From NCBI RefSeq assembly GCF_047730085.1, contig NZ_CP159830.1:1674001-1738000 (forward strand): a DNA stretch of 64,000 bases, given 5' to 3'. Within the stretch, counting starts at the first letter, position 1. The number at the start of each line of letters is the position of its first letter. A program made the position numbers and the translations under genes. The notes beneath the pieces were generated by a model that had not been told where the DNA came from, made no database searches, and worked only from the letters and a program-made list of their open reading frames with translations. This document shows positions 8,707 through 16,574 of the stretch, in pieces. This stretch comes from Njordibacter sp937773555 (GTDB taxonomy: Bacteria; Pseudomonadota; Gammaproteobacteria; Pseudomonadales; Balneatricaceae).

Positions 8707-9680
8707 TGACCACTCAAAATAACTTTTGGCAACACAACAGAACAGTGTTGATTTTCGCCTTGATCGCTTTAACAATGCCTTTTTGGTTCCCACTGATGGG
8801 GGGTTATTCAGGCTTAGATACGAAGATCATGATCTTTTGTATTTTTGTTGTAGGTTTTGATATTTTGCTTGGCTTTACTGGTTATTTGTCGTTTGGACAC
8901 GCAGCCTTTTTTGGTATTTCTGCTTACGTTACAGGCATTATGTTAAAGAGTTTCTCTGACAACATTATTCCAGCCATATTGGTGGCTGTATTAGCCGCCA
9001 CTGTCGTTGCAGTAATTATTGGCTTACTAACGTTAAAAAGAACAGGTATTTACTTTTCTATTCTTACCTTAGCCTTTGCAGAAATGTTCGACTCTATGGC
9101 CATGTCTATGTTGCAAAAATGGACTGGTGGCGAAAACGGTTTAACCGGCATGCCTACGCCCATGTTGTTTAACTTAAAAATGCAGGGCGACACCGTATTT
9201 TACTTTGTGACACTTATGGCTATTTTATTATTTTACTTGGCCAAACGTATTGAGCGCTCACCCGTAGGCTTAATGATGAAAGCGATCAAGTGCAACCAAA
9301 CACGGTTGGAGTTTACCGGCATTAATGCCCGTAAATACAAGTTATTAGCCTTCGTAATAAGTGCTGTTTATGCCGCCATCGCAGGTGCGTTGATGGTCGT
9401 TTATGAACCTTTTGTAGGCCACGAATTCCTTGGCTGGCATCAGTCTGGTGAAATCGTCATCATGTCTGTTATCGGCGGCGTAGGCACTCTGGTTGGGCCA
9501 ATGTTAGGTGCAGGGTTCATGCTGTATTTTGAGAACGTGTTGTCGGTAAACTTGGGAGAACAGTGGTTACTTGTTTTAGGTGCAATCTTTATGGCTGTTG
9601 TCATCTTTATGCCAGGTGGTTTTATGGAAGGCATCGCCCGCCTCAAAAAACGTTATTTCACCACTGTTGATGGCGAATAA
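8706..9680 (+). CDS. ABC importer inner-membrane permease, LivM type
   Basis: Second channel subunit, 324 residues, highly hydrophobic. Landmarks are LLGFTGYLSFGHAAFFGISAYVTG near residues 55-80 and the coupling-loop signature VIGGVGTLVGPMLGAGF near residue 255. Of normal length and start for LivM. It is coupled by overlap to the preceding permease and followed after 11 bases by the first ATPase gene. Confidence 0.9.
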   Translation: MTTQNNFWQHNRTVLIFALIALTMPFWFPLMGGYSGLDTKIMIFCIFVVGFDILLGFTGYLSFGHAAFFGISAYVTGIMLKSFSDNIIPAILVAVLAATVVAVIIGLLTLKRTGIYFSILTLAFAEMFDSMAMSMLQKWTGGENGLTGMPTPMLFNLKMQGDTVFYFVTLMAILLFYLAKRIERSPVGLMMKAIKCNQTRLEFTGINARKYKLLAFVISAVYAAIAGALMVVYEPFVGHEFLGWHQSGEIVIMSVIGGVGTLVGPMLGAGFMLYFENVLSVNLGEQWLLVLGAIFMAVVIFMPGGFMEGIARLKKRYFTTVDGE

Positions 9681-9691
9681 GGAACTGAATC

Positions 9692-10444
9692 ATGGCTATA
9701 TTAGATATACATCAAGTATCCTTAAGTTTTGGTGGTTTAAAAGCCTTACAAAACGTTAATTTAAAAATCGAAAAAGGCACTACACACGCTCTTATTGGGC
9801 CCAATGGTGCAGGCAAGTCAACCTTACTAAATGTGTTAACCGGCATGCTTAAGCCTGATGACGGTTCAGTAATGTTTGATGGCAAACCCTTGCTTAATGT
9901 TAACTCTTACGACATTAACCAACTGGGCATTGCTAAAGTATTCCAAACACCAGCAATTTTTCCAGAAATGACCGTGTTACAAAACGTAACTATTCCAGTG
10001 TTTGCTGCTAGAGATGGGTCCTTTAACCTAAATATGTTTGAGGGCCGAAGCAAACAACGCCCTCTTATTGAGTTTGCAGAACAACAAATCTGTGAACTAG
10101 GGTTAGAAAATCACATGCACTCCATGGCAGGAAGCCTATCACGAGGCGATAAGCGTCGTTTGGAGATGGCAATTTGTTTGGCGAATAAGCCGCGCCTATT
10201 ATTACTCGATGAACCCACCGCTGGAATGGCTCGCCATGAAACAGAGAAAACTATTGAGTTGCTGAAAAGTATGCAAGATGGCATCACTAAAGTAATTGTT
10301 GAGCATGACATGAACGTGGTCTTTTCATTGGCTGAAAAGATTTCTGTGCTCGCTCAAGGCCAAATTATTGCTGAAGGCTCTCCAGACGAAATTAAAGGCC
10401 ACCCCAAAGTTATTGAAGCCTATCTTGGCGAAGCTCAAGTTTAA
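9692..10444 (+). CDS. ABC importer ATP-binding protein, LivG type
   Basis: Cytoplasmic ATPase of 250 residues. Walker A is GPNGAGKS near residue 37 and Walker B is LLLLDEPTAGM. The signature loop reads LSRGDKRRLEMA instead of LSGGQ, a variation common in this subfamily. It lacks the longer insert of classical LivG but has the usual C-terminal region ending in IKGHPKVIEAYLGEAQV. GGAACTGAATC precedes the ATG. Confidence 0.9.
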   Translation: MAILDIHQVSLSFGGLKALQNVNLKIEKGTTHALIGPNGAGKSTLLNVLTGMLKPDDGSVMFDGKPLLNVNSYDINQLGIAKVFQTPAIFPEMTVLQNVTIPVFAARDGSFNLNMFEGRSKQRPLIEFAEQQICELGLENHMHSMAGSLSRGDKRRLEMAICLANKPRLLLLDEPTAGMARHETEKTIELLKSMQDGITKVIVEHDMNVVFSLAEKISVLAQGQIIAEGSPDEIKGHPKVIEAYLGEAQV

Positions 10445-10466
10445 TAAGGTTATAAGGAAGCATACT

Positions 10467-11198
10467 ATGAACCAAAGTAAACCAGACGCGCCTCAGTCCT
10501 TCTTCTCTTGCAGGGAGCTTAACGCTTTTTATGGCGAAAGCTACGTAGTGCAGGGCGTATCTTTTGATATACCTGAAGGTGACATTGTGGCCTTACTTGG
10601 CCGCAACGGTGCAGGCAAAACCTCTACCCTTAGAGCTATAGCAAGGGCCGCACAACCGGCTGTTAGCAGTGGTGAAATTTGGCTAAACGGCCAACCTTTG
10701 CACACCATGAAAGCCTTTGAAGCAGCACGTGTAGGTGTGCAGCTAGTGTGTGAAGATCGACGCATCATTCCAGGTGTTACGGTAGAAGAAAACTTAATCT
10801 TAGCCCAGATTGCCCAACCACTGGGCTGGCCTCTGGAAAAGATTTACGGGTATTTCCCCAAACTAGAGGAAAGGCGTAAGCAGGAAGCGTCCTCACTGTC
10901 TGGTGGTGAACAGCAGATGCTAGCGCTTGCTCGTGCTTTGGCGCGAGATGTAAAACTACTGCTGTTGGATGAGCCTTATGAAGGTTTAGCACCTGTCATC
11001 GTGCAAGAAATTGAACGCATGCTCAAAGAAGTTAAATCTATGGGCATTACCACTATTATCGTTGAACAAAATGCTGTGGCAGCTCTCAAATTGGCTGACC
11101 ATGCCATTATCATCGATACAGGCGAAATTGTGTTCACTGGCACAGCTCAGGAAGTGCTTGATAACAAAGCACTCCGTGAAGAGTACCTAGCGGTTTAA
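10467..11198 (+). CDS. ABC importer ATP-binding protein, LivF type
   Basis: Second ATPase of the importer. The ATG at 10467 is chosen because AAGGAAG lies 7 bases before it; an in-frame start at 10368 would overlap the previous gene by 77 bases and add lysine-rich residues foreign to the family. The 243 residues show Walker A GRNGAGKT, signature LSGGEQQM and Walker B LLLLDEPYEGL, with the typical LivF ending (ALREEYLAV). It closes the importer operon and is followed by a strong terminator. Confidence 0.92.
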   Translation: MNQSKPDAPQSFFSCRELNAFYGESYVVQGVSFDIPEGDIVALLGRNGAGKTSTLRAIARAAQPAVSSGEIWLNGQPLHTMKAFEAARVGVQLVCEDRRIIPGVTVEENLILAQIAQPLGWPLEKIYGYFPKLEERRKQEASSLSGGEQQMLALARALARDVKLLLLDEPYEGLAPVIVQEIERMLKEVKSMGITTIIVEQNAVAALKLADHAIIIDTGEIVFTGTAQEVLDNKALREEYLAV

Positions 11199-11215
11199 TA
11201 ACCAGCTGCCAATGC

Positions 11216-11258
11216 AAGGAATGAGGGAACGTTATTACTCCCCCCCTCATTCCTTATT
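11216..11258 (+). terminator. Terminator of the importer operon
   Basis: AAGGAATGAGGG and CCCTCATTCCTT (12-bp perfect arms, 11216-11227 and 11244-11255) followed by ATTTATT. The T-run is imperfect but the stem is very stable. Confidence 0.8.
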
Positions 11259-11262
11259 TATT

Positions 11263-11290
11263 AAAGCCAATAAAATTATTGGCTTTTTTG
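11263..11290. terminator. Second hairpin, tandem terminator
   Basis: AAAGCCAATAA-AA-TTATTGGCTTT (11-bp arms) followed by TTTTG on the plus strand. It could back up the preceding terminator and, read in reverse, act for the convergent ppx-like gene. Confidence 0.7.
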
Positions 11291-11332
11291 TCTATTTAGC
11301 CACGCAAAGTTGTTGTATAAATTACCCAGCTA

Positions 11333-12250
11333 TTAAGTGTCAGGCTGCAGCGCTCGTAACAGTACTCCCTCGCGCAAAGCCCCAGAAGAAAAATAAATCC
11401 GATCTAATTTTAAGCTCAGCATAATGCCTTTAAGTATGGCATAACCTGCTGGCAGCACTTCGCCTCTGTCTGCTCGCAAACCCTCTATATAAATATCATC
11501 CAGATGGTCAAAGGCTAATAGCTGCTGTTCAATTTTAGCCATTGAAGCCAAATCTAAATAAGGCATATTGTCCTCTTCCAAAGCACTCAGCGCGGCTAAT
11601 GCTTTTAATGTCCCCGAGGAACCAATACACACTTCCCAACCATCCCAAAGGTCACTTAAAGACGATTGCTCAATAATGTTTTGGGCTGCTTCAACTGCAT
11701 TTTGTATGTAGCGCTGTTTAATTTTTCGTTGCCCAAAAAATTGGCAACTAAAAGCAACACAACCCATAGGGAAGCTCTGCAAACGTTGAGGATAATGTTG
11801 ACCTAATATCAGTTCTGTACTGCCACCACCAATGTCAATTACCAATTTATTAAGCTTCTGGGAGTGTGTATCAACCCATTCACCCACCACACCAGAAAAG
11901 ATTAATGACGCTTCTTCTTCTCCGGTAAGTATGCGTATTGGTACACCCAATATGGCCTGCGCTGTATTGATAAACTCAGCACTATTTTTTGCCACTCTTA
12001 ATGTATTAGTAGCAACCACATGACGATTATTGATCGCAACCTCTGATAATTTAGGGGCCAAACGCTGTAAACAATCTAACCCCCTATCCATGGCCTCTTG
12101 GCTAAGGAAACCCTCGTCGTTAAGACCTGCAGCCAACTGAACTTTTTCACCAGCCCTACTAACAACACGATAGGGAGACTCACACGTGTCCACTAAAGTG
12201 ACATGAAAGCTGTTAGAACCAAGGTCAATGGCGGCAACTAAGTAGGTCAA
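11333..12250 (-). CDS. Ppx/GppA-family phosphatase, short form
   Basis: Member of the exopolyphosphatase/pppGpp phosphohydrolase family, ASKHA fold. Visible motifs: AAIDLGSNSFHVTLVD at the start (phosphate loop), NTLRVAKNS, LTGEEEASLIFSGV with the catalytic-type acidic residues, and IDIGGGSTELILG. At 305 residues it has only the two actin-like domains and lacks the C-terminal HD-like domain of full Ppx (about 500). Short forms are known and often act on pppGpp or small polyphosphate. Convergent with the importer operon; the tail lies 75 bases beyond livF's terminator. Confidence 0.85.
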   Translation of the reverse strand: MTYLVAAIDLGSNSFHVTLVDTCESPYRVVSRAGEKVQLAAGLNDEGFLSQEAMDRGLDCLQRLAPKLSEVAINNRHVVATNTLRVAKNSAEFINTAQAILGVPIRILTGEEEASLIFSGVVGEWVDTHSQKLNKLVIDIGGGSTELILGQHYPQRLQSFPMGCVAFSCQFFGQRKIKQRYIQNAVEAAQNIIEQSSLSDLWDGWEVCIGSSGTLKALAALSALEEDNMPYLDLASMAKIEQQLLAFDHLDDIYIEGLRADRGEVLPAGYAILKGIMLSLKLDRIYFSSGALREGVLLRALQPDT

Positions 12251-12402
12251 TGTGCGTAATCCAAAAATACAGATTTATCAGTGTATCAAACAAAGCTTAA
12301 TAGGCCAATTGTGACTGCATTTCTCAATAACAGCGTCAACTATACTGACACTCATTGTGTTCGCTCCATATTAGTGCAAACACACTTTAAACCTATTTTA
12401 AA

Positions 12403-12420
12403 TGCACCATAAATGGTGCG
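12403..12420. promoter_or_regulatory. Putative NtrC-binding site
   Basis: TGCACCA-TAAA-TGGTGCG is a near-perfect dyad resembling the NtrC enhancer sequence (TGCACC...GGTGCA), with one base more in the centre than the classic site. It lies about 64 bases upstream of the sigma54 promoter of amt. Confidence 0.65.
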
Positions 12421-12483
12421 TACGGTTTTATTAAATAGCTTAAATAAATACGTATCTTACTGTTTTTTATGGGATTTATTAGC

Positions 12484-12501
12484 TTGGCACGATAATCGCA
12501 A
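12484..12501 (+). promoter_or_regulatory. Sigma54 (-24/-12) promoter of amt
   Basis: TTGGCACGATAATCGCAA fits the RpoN consensus TGGCAC-N5-TTGCA, with GG and GC at the right spacing and a single change (TC for TT). Transcription would start near 12511, 30 bases before the amt ATG. Confidence 0.8.
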
Positions 12502-12540
12502 TAGTGAGTTGAGTAATCACAACAACTTACCGAGATCCCC

Positions 12541-13800
12541 ATGGAAAATAACTTATATGAACTCCAGTTTGCCCTGGATACTTTTTACTTTTTAATTTGT
12601 GGCGCTTTAGTCATGTGGATGGCTGCCGGTTTCGCTATGTTAGAAGCTGGGCTGGTGCGCAGCAAAAACACAACAGAAATCCTGACCAAAAACTTTGCTC
12701 TATTTTCCATTGCTTGTGTCATGTACCTAGTAGTGGGTTATCAAATTATGTATGGCGGTGGTTGGCTTTTAAGTGGTATTGAGACCATTGATACCGATCA
12801 AGTATTAGCCGACTCGGCCGCAGAAGGATTTGGTGGTGGCTCAGTCTACTCTGCTGCATCAGACTTCTTCTTTCAAGTTGTATTTGTCGCAACAGCCATG
12901 TCCATTGTGTCTGGCGCTGTAGCAGAGCGGATGAAACTATGGTCATTTTTAGCCTTTACCGTAGTAATGACTGGGTTCATCTACCCCATGGAAGGCGCAT
13001 GGACTTGGAATGGTGAAGACGTATTTGGCTGGTATAACCTTGGCGAACTCGGTTTTTCAGACTTTGCAGGCTCAGGCATTGTGCACATGGCAGGCGCTGC
13101 TGCTGCTTTATCTGGCGTGCTTCTGCTTGGTGCACGAAAAGGCAAGTATGGCGCCAACGGACAAATTAAAGCTATCCCCGGGGCTAACCTACCCATGGCT
13201 ACGTTAGGAACCTTTATCCTATGGATGGGATGGTTTGGCTTTAATGGTGGTTCCGTTCTTAAGCTCGGTGATATTAACTCAGCTCACTCGGTTGCTATGG
13301 TATTTCTTAACACCAACGCTGCCGCCGCTGGTGGTGCGATCGCTGCACTGGTACTCGCCCGCATTAAGTTTGGCAAAGCCGATCTTACCATGATGCTTAA
13401 CGGTGCTTTAGCTGGATTAGTAACCATTACCGCCGAACCTTCTACCCCCACTGCACTAGAAGCCAGTCTTTTTGGTGCCCTAGGTGGCGTACTCGTAGTA
13501 TTTAGTATTCTGGCCTTGGATAAACTCAAATTAGACGACCCTGTCGGTGCAATTTCGGTGCATGGTAGTGCTGGTTTGCTGGGTCTTATGCTAGTACCTG
13601 TAACCAACTCAGGTGCCACCTTTATGGGACAAATCATCGGTGCAGCTACCATTTTTGTTTGGGTATTCGGCGTCAGCTTTGTGGTGTGGTTTGTCATCAA
13701 AAAACTAATGGGCATTCGAGTTACAGATGAAGAAGAAGACAAAGGTGTAGACATTATTGAGTGTGGCATGGAAGCCTACCCAGAGTTCACTAGCCGATAA
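12541..13800 (+). CDS. amt: Ammonium transporter (Amt/Rh family)
   Basis: Inner-membrane ammonium channel of 419 residues with about eleven helices and no cleaved signal apparent. Family marks include MWMAAGFAMLEAGLVRSKN near residue 20, DFAGSGIVHMAGAAAAL, LGTFILWMGWFGFNGGS and the C-terminal VHGSAGLLGLM; the twin pore histidines fall in the latter two regions as expected. The tail (VTDEEEDKGVDIIECGMEAYPEF) matches the cytoplasmic tail that meets GlnK. A sigma54 promoter and NtrC-like dyad upstream indicate induction by nitrogen limitation. Unusually for the family no glnK lies beside it. Confidence 0.95.
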   Translation: MENNLYELQFALDTFYFLICGALVMWMAAGFAMLEAGLVRSKNTTEILTKNFALFSIACVMYLVVGYQIMYGGGWLLSGIETIDTDQVLADSAAEGFGGGSVYSAASDFFFQVVFVATAMSIVSGAVAERMKLWSFLAFTVVMTGFIYPMEGAWTWNGEDVFGWYNLGELGFSDFAGSGIVHMAGAAAALSGVLLLGARKGKYGANGQIKAIPGANLPMATLGTFILWMGWFGFNGGSVLKLGDINSAHSVAMVFLNTNAAAAGGAIAALVLARIKFGKADLTMMLNGALAGLVTITAEPSTPTALEASLFGALGGVLVVFSILALDKLKLDDPVGAISVHGSAGLLGLMLVPVTNSGATFMGQIIGAATIFVWVFGVSFVVWFVIKKLMGIRVTDEEEDKGVDIIECGMEAYPEFTSR

Positions 13801-14120
13801 TTAACATGCATTATCGACCTTTGACCAAGGCCTATTCGTATTGCGAGTAGGCCTTTTTGCTCTATAAATTAATTCTTTTACCTCAAACAGTGAGCGTCAG
13901 CAAAGCTTAGCCATGCTTAAGTAGCCTTAAAGCATCGTATAGCACAGCTTGCACTTTATGCCCCACTCGCGCTGAGGTCCAACAGCTGAAGCTAATTTTG
14001 CCTCAGACCAGACATGTCAACTTGACCTAAATGTTGACTCTCAGGTAGTGGCAGATGAAATAATTCATCATTGAATTAGGTGCTGTTTATGCAAGGTACC
14101 CTGTTTGCATTCCCATGATT
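13801..14120 (+). terminator. amt terminator and following gene-free stretch
   Basis: A hairpin with arms AAGGCCTA (13827-13834) and TAGGCCTT (13848-13855) followed by TTT terminates amt. From there to the convergent DapA-family gene at 14121 I see no gene or clear element. Confidence 0.75.
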
Positions 14121-15035
14121 TTATGCGTCAGTAGAATAGTTACAAATTTGTGCAATGGTACTTTTAACAGTGCGCACAGTGACTTCAAACTCTCTTTTGA
14201 GTTCATTATTCATGTCTTGCAAAGGTTTCCGCACGGGGCCTGCAGTCATGCCCTCTAGCTGACAACCATATTTGATGCCCTGAACAAATTTCCCACCTTG
14301 CTCAAGGGTTTGCATTAGTGGTAACAACGCCTCCATTATCTTTCGGCCTTTAACAAAATCATGTTCCACTGCACAAGCGTGGTAGAGCGCATAGTGTTCT
14401 TTGGGTAAAAAGTTAGCAGCACCGGCAACCCAACTCTGAGCTCCCCAAGCAAAAAATTCTAACGCCTGATCGTCCGTACCGCAGCTGAGTTGAATATGGG
14501 GAAAACGACTCGCCAATAAATGCAACCGGTTAATGTCGCCACTACTTTCTTTAATCGCACAAAAATTAGGCCGCACGCTTAACTGCTCTATACACACCTC
14601 GTCTAGCGGCGCACCTGTGCGGTCAGGAAAGTTATACAACATAATAGGTAAATCAGTGGCTCGCTCTACTGCTAAACAATGGCTTACCAATTCCTCGGAT
14701 GTAGGGATGGCGTAATAAGGAGTGCCCAATAACAGGCAATCTACACCTACTTTATTTGCCTGTTGAGCAAAGTAAACCGCATCTTCTGTGCGTAACGCCC
14801 CCACACCAGCAATTAATGGCACGCGGCCACCTATGGCCTCTTTCGCGAGAGTGAAGGTGCGTACTCGTTCAGCTTTGTCCAAAGCATAATATTCACCTGT
14901 GGTACCACCTACAATAATGCCCTGCATCCCCGAGGAGATGACGCCCTCTATAATTGCAGCAAAACCTGCTTCATTAATTGAAAAATCGTCATTAAAAGGA
15001 GTAATGATGGGGACATATATACCATTGAATTGCAT
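14121..15035 (-). CDS. DapA-family class I aldolase/lyase
   Basis: Schiff-base aldolase of the dihydrodipicolinate synthase/N-acetylneuraminate lyase family, 304 residues. Seen: GGTTGE (43-48, pyruvate-carboxylate binding), YNFPDRTG with the catalytic-type Tyr134, and the Schiff-base Lys162 in CAIKESSGD. The C-terminus is longer and richer in charged residues than true DapA. No lysine-pathway neighbour is present, so it may equally be a sugar-acid lyase or dehydratase. It stands alone between gene-poor flanks. Confidence 0.82.
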   Translation of the reverse strand: MQFNGIYVPIITPFNDDFSINEAGFAAIIEGVISSGMQGIIVGGTTGEYYALDKAERVRTFTLAKEAIGGRVPLIAGVGALRTEDAVYFAQQANKVGVDCLLLGTPYYAIPTSEELVSHCLAVERATDLPIMLYNFPDRTGAPLDEVCIEQLSVRPNFCAIKESSGDINRLHLLASRFPHIQLSCGTDDQALEFFAWGAQSWVAGAANFLPKEHYALYHACAVEHDFVKGRKIMEALLPLMQTLEQGGKFVQGIKYGCQLEGMTAGPVRKPLQDMNNELKREFEVTVRTVKSTIAQICNYSTDA

Positions 15036-15341
15036 AGTAATCTCGTATTGTAAAATTGTCTAAATTCATCTGGATCTAACTAGAGCCATTCATTACTGTT
15101 AGTTTAGAACCGGTGAAGCTACTGGGTCAAATAGCCTATTAACTAAGGCATGACATAGGTAACGTTATATTAGGCCGATGCTGACGTTATCAGTTTATGC
15201 ATTAAATTTCCACAGGGCCCTTTAATAAGTGAGAAAATCATCGTTAACGTCACCTTACCACTGTAGTAATTCATAGTGTTATTGTATGCTCACTCTAGCA
15301 TTATCCATTTTCACGCTTTAGCTACCCTTGTGCCACATTTC
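15036..15341. other. Gene-free stretch
   Basis: Separates two divergent genes. It contains several AACGTTA-like palindromic words (near 15160, 15184 and 15244) but no arrangement I can assign. A GTG at 15276 could extend the following gene by 22 codons but has no ribosome site. Confidence 0.4.
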
Positions 15342-16487
15342 ATGCAACTTCATATTCACCCCAGCACCCTTAAATTAGGCCAAAGTCATTGGCAGCAATA
15401 CCTTTCTCGTGCGGCGGATCCTTTTAGCCACTATGCGTTTCATGCTGCCTTAGAGCAAAGCGGCAGCGTAGGTGACGAAAGCGGTTGGCAGCCTTTACAC
15501 CTTGAAATTACAGAACACGGCCTGCCCCTTGCACTTATACCTAGCTATGTTAAAACTCATTCTCGGGGAGAGTATGTATTCGACTTTGAATGGGCAAATG
15601 CTTATCATCGCTATGGTTTAGAATATTACCCTAAGCTTATTAGTGCAGTTCCTTTTACGCCCTGTGCTGGCCCACGAATATTGCTAGCTGAAGGTGCAGA
15701 TTTGACCAAGGTTCTTACCTTTTTGAGCCAGCAATTACCCCACTTGTGCGCTCAGTTAAAGTTAAGCAGCTGGCATTGGTTGTTTGCTCAAAAACCCGAT
15801 TGGCAACCTGCTAAAGAGCAATCATGGCATCAACGCTCTGGCTGCCAATATCATTGGTACAATGAGCACTATAATGAATTTGCAGACTTTACTGCCAGGC
15901 TTACCTCACGCAAGCGAAAGTCCATCAATAAAGAACGCAGAATGATTGCTGAACAAGGCATTACATTTACCTGGCAACAAGGTAGTGATATTAGTCTACA
16001 AGCCTTGAAAGAGTTTTATGCCTGCTATCAGAGCACTTACTTGAAACGCAGCCAACAAGGTTATTTAACCTATGAATTCTTTTGTCAGTTACTCACTCAA
16101 ATGCCAGAAAACCTATTTCTGGTGACCGCATCAAATCAACAATCCCCCCTCGCCTATGCACTTTTTTTTGTTGACGATCAAACACTTTATGGGCGTTATT
16201 GGGGTTGTTTTGAAGAAATAGATTTTCTCCACTTTGAAACCTGTTATTACCAAGGCATTGATTATTGCATTGCAAAAGGTATTCCCCATTTTGATGCAGG
16301 CGCCCAGGGTGAGCATAAACTTGCCCGTGGATTTGTACCTCAGCATACCCATTCTTACCACTATTTAGCAGAACCTGGTTTTAATGATGCGATTAAACAG
16401 TACTGTGAAACAGAAGCTAAACAAATAGAAGAATACATGAAATGGGCAAAAACAGCATTGCCTTATAAAGAACAAGAGAATGATTGA
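15342..16487 (+). CDS. FemAB/GNAT-like acyltransferase, PF04339-type ('peptidogalycan biosynthesis')
   Basis: The 381 residues match a family of GNAT-related proteins annotated as peptidogalycan biosynthesis/recognition. Typical landmarks are DPFSHYAFHAALEQSGSVG near the N-terminus, GWQPLHL, YPKLISAVPFTPCAGPRI, FTARLTSRKRKSINKERR and FDAGAQGEHKLARGF near the end, probably the acyl-donor site. I chose the ATG at 15342 (MQLHIHPS) because homologues open at this point; a GTG 66 bases upstream is possible. Cytosolic. The biochemical function of the family is unproven. The fatty-acid genes follow after 87 bases. Confidence 0.85.
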   Translation: MQLHIHPSTLKLGQSHWQQYLSRAADPFSHYAFHAALEQSGSVGDESGWQPLHLEITEHGLPLALIPSYVKTHSRGEYVFDFEWANAYHRYGLEYYPKLISAVPFTPCAGPRILLAEGADLTKVLTFLSQQLPHLCAQLKLSSWHWLFAQKPDWQPAKEQSWHQRSGCQYHWYNEHYNEFADFTARLTSRKRKSINKERRMIAEQGITFTWQQGSDISLQALKEFYACYQSTYLKRSQQGYLTYEFFCQLLTQMPENLFLVTASNQQSPLAYALFFVDDQTLYGRYWGCFEEIDFLHFETCYYQGIDYCIAKGIPHFDAGAQGEHKLARGFVPQHTHSYHYLAEPGFNDAIKQYCETEAKQIEEYMKWAKTALPYKEQEND

Positions 16488-16574
16488 CCTTTTAGTCATG
16501 AACCACTCATAACTTGACCCGCTGGGCTGCAGGCCCTAACCTGACAGCCTCTTGACCAAACAAGCGTTTTAATT

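Noticed and set aside
6317..11198. Urea transporter (UrtABCDE)
   Set aside because: The five-gene layout fits, but no urease genes are adjacent and the receptor motifs do not allow that substrate to be claimed.
12413..12595. 60-residue frame upstream of amt
   Set aside because: Covers the NtrC-like site, the sigma54 promoter and the start of amt; not a gene.
13284..13769. 161-residue open frame opposite amt
   Set aside because: Entirely antisense to a conserved membrane-protein gene; composition is that of a shadow.
14121..15035. Naming the gene dapA outright
   Set aside because: The family includes sugar-acid and sialic acid lyases, and no lysine genes flank it.
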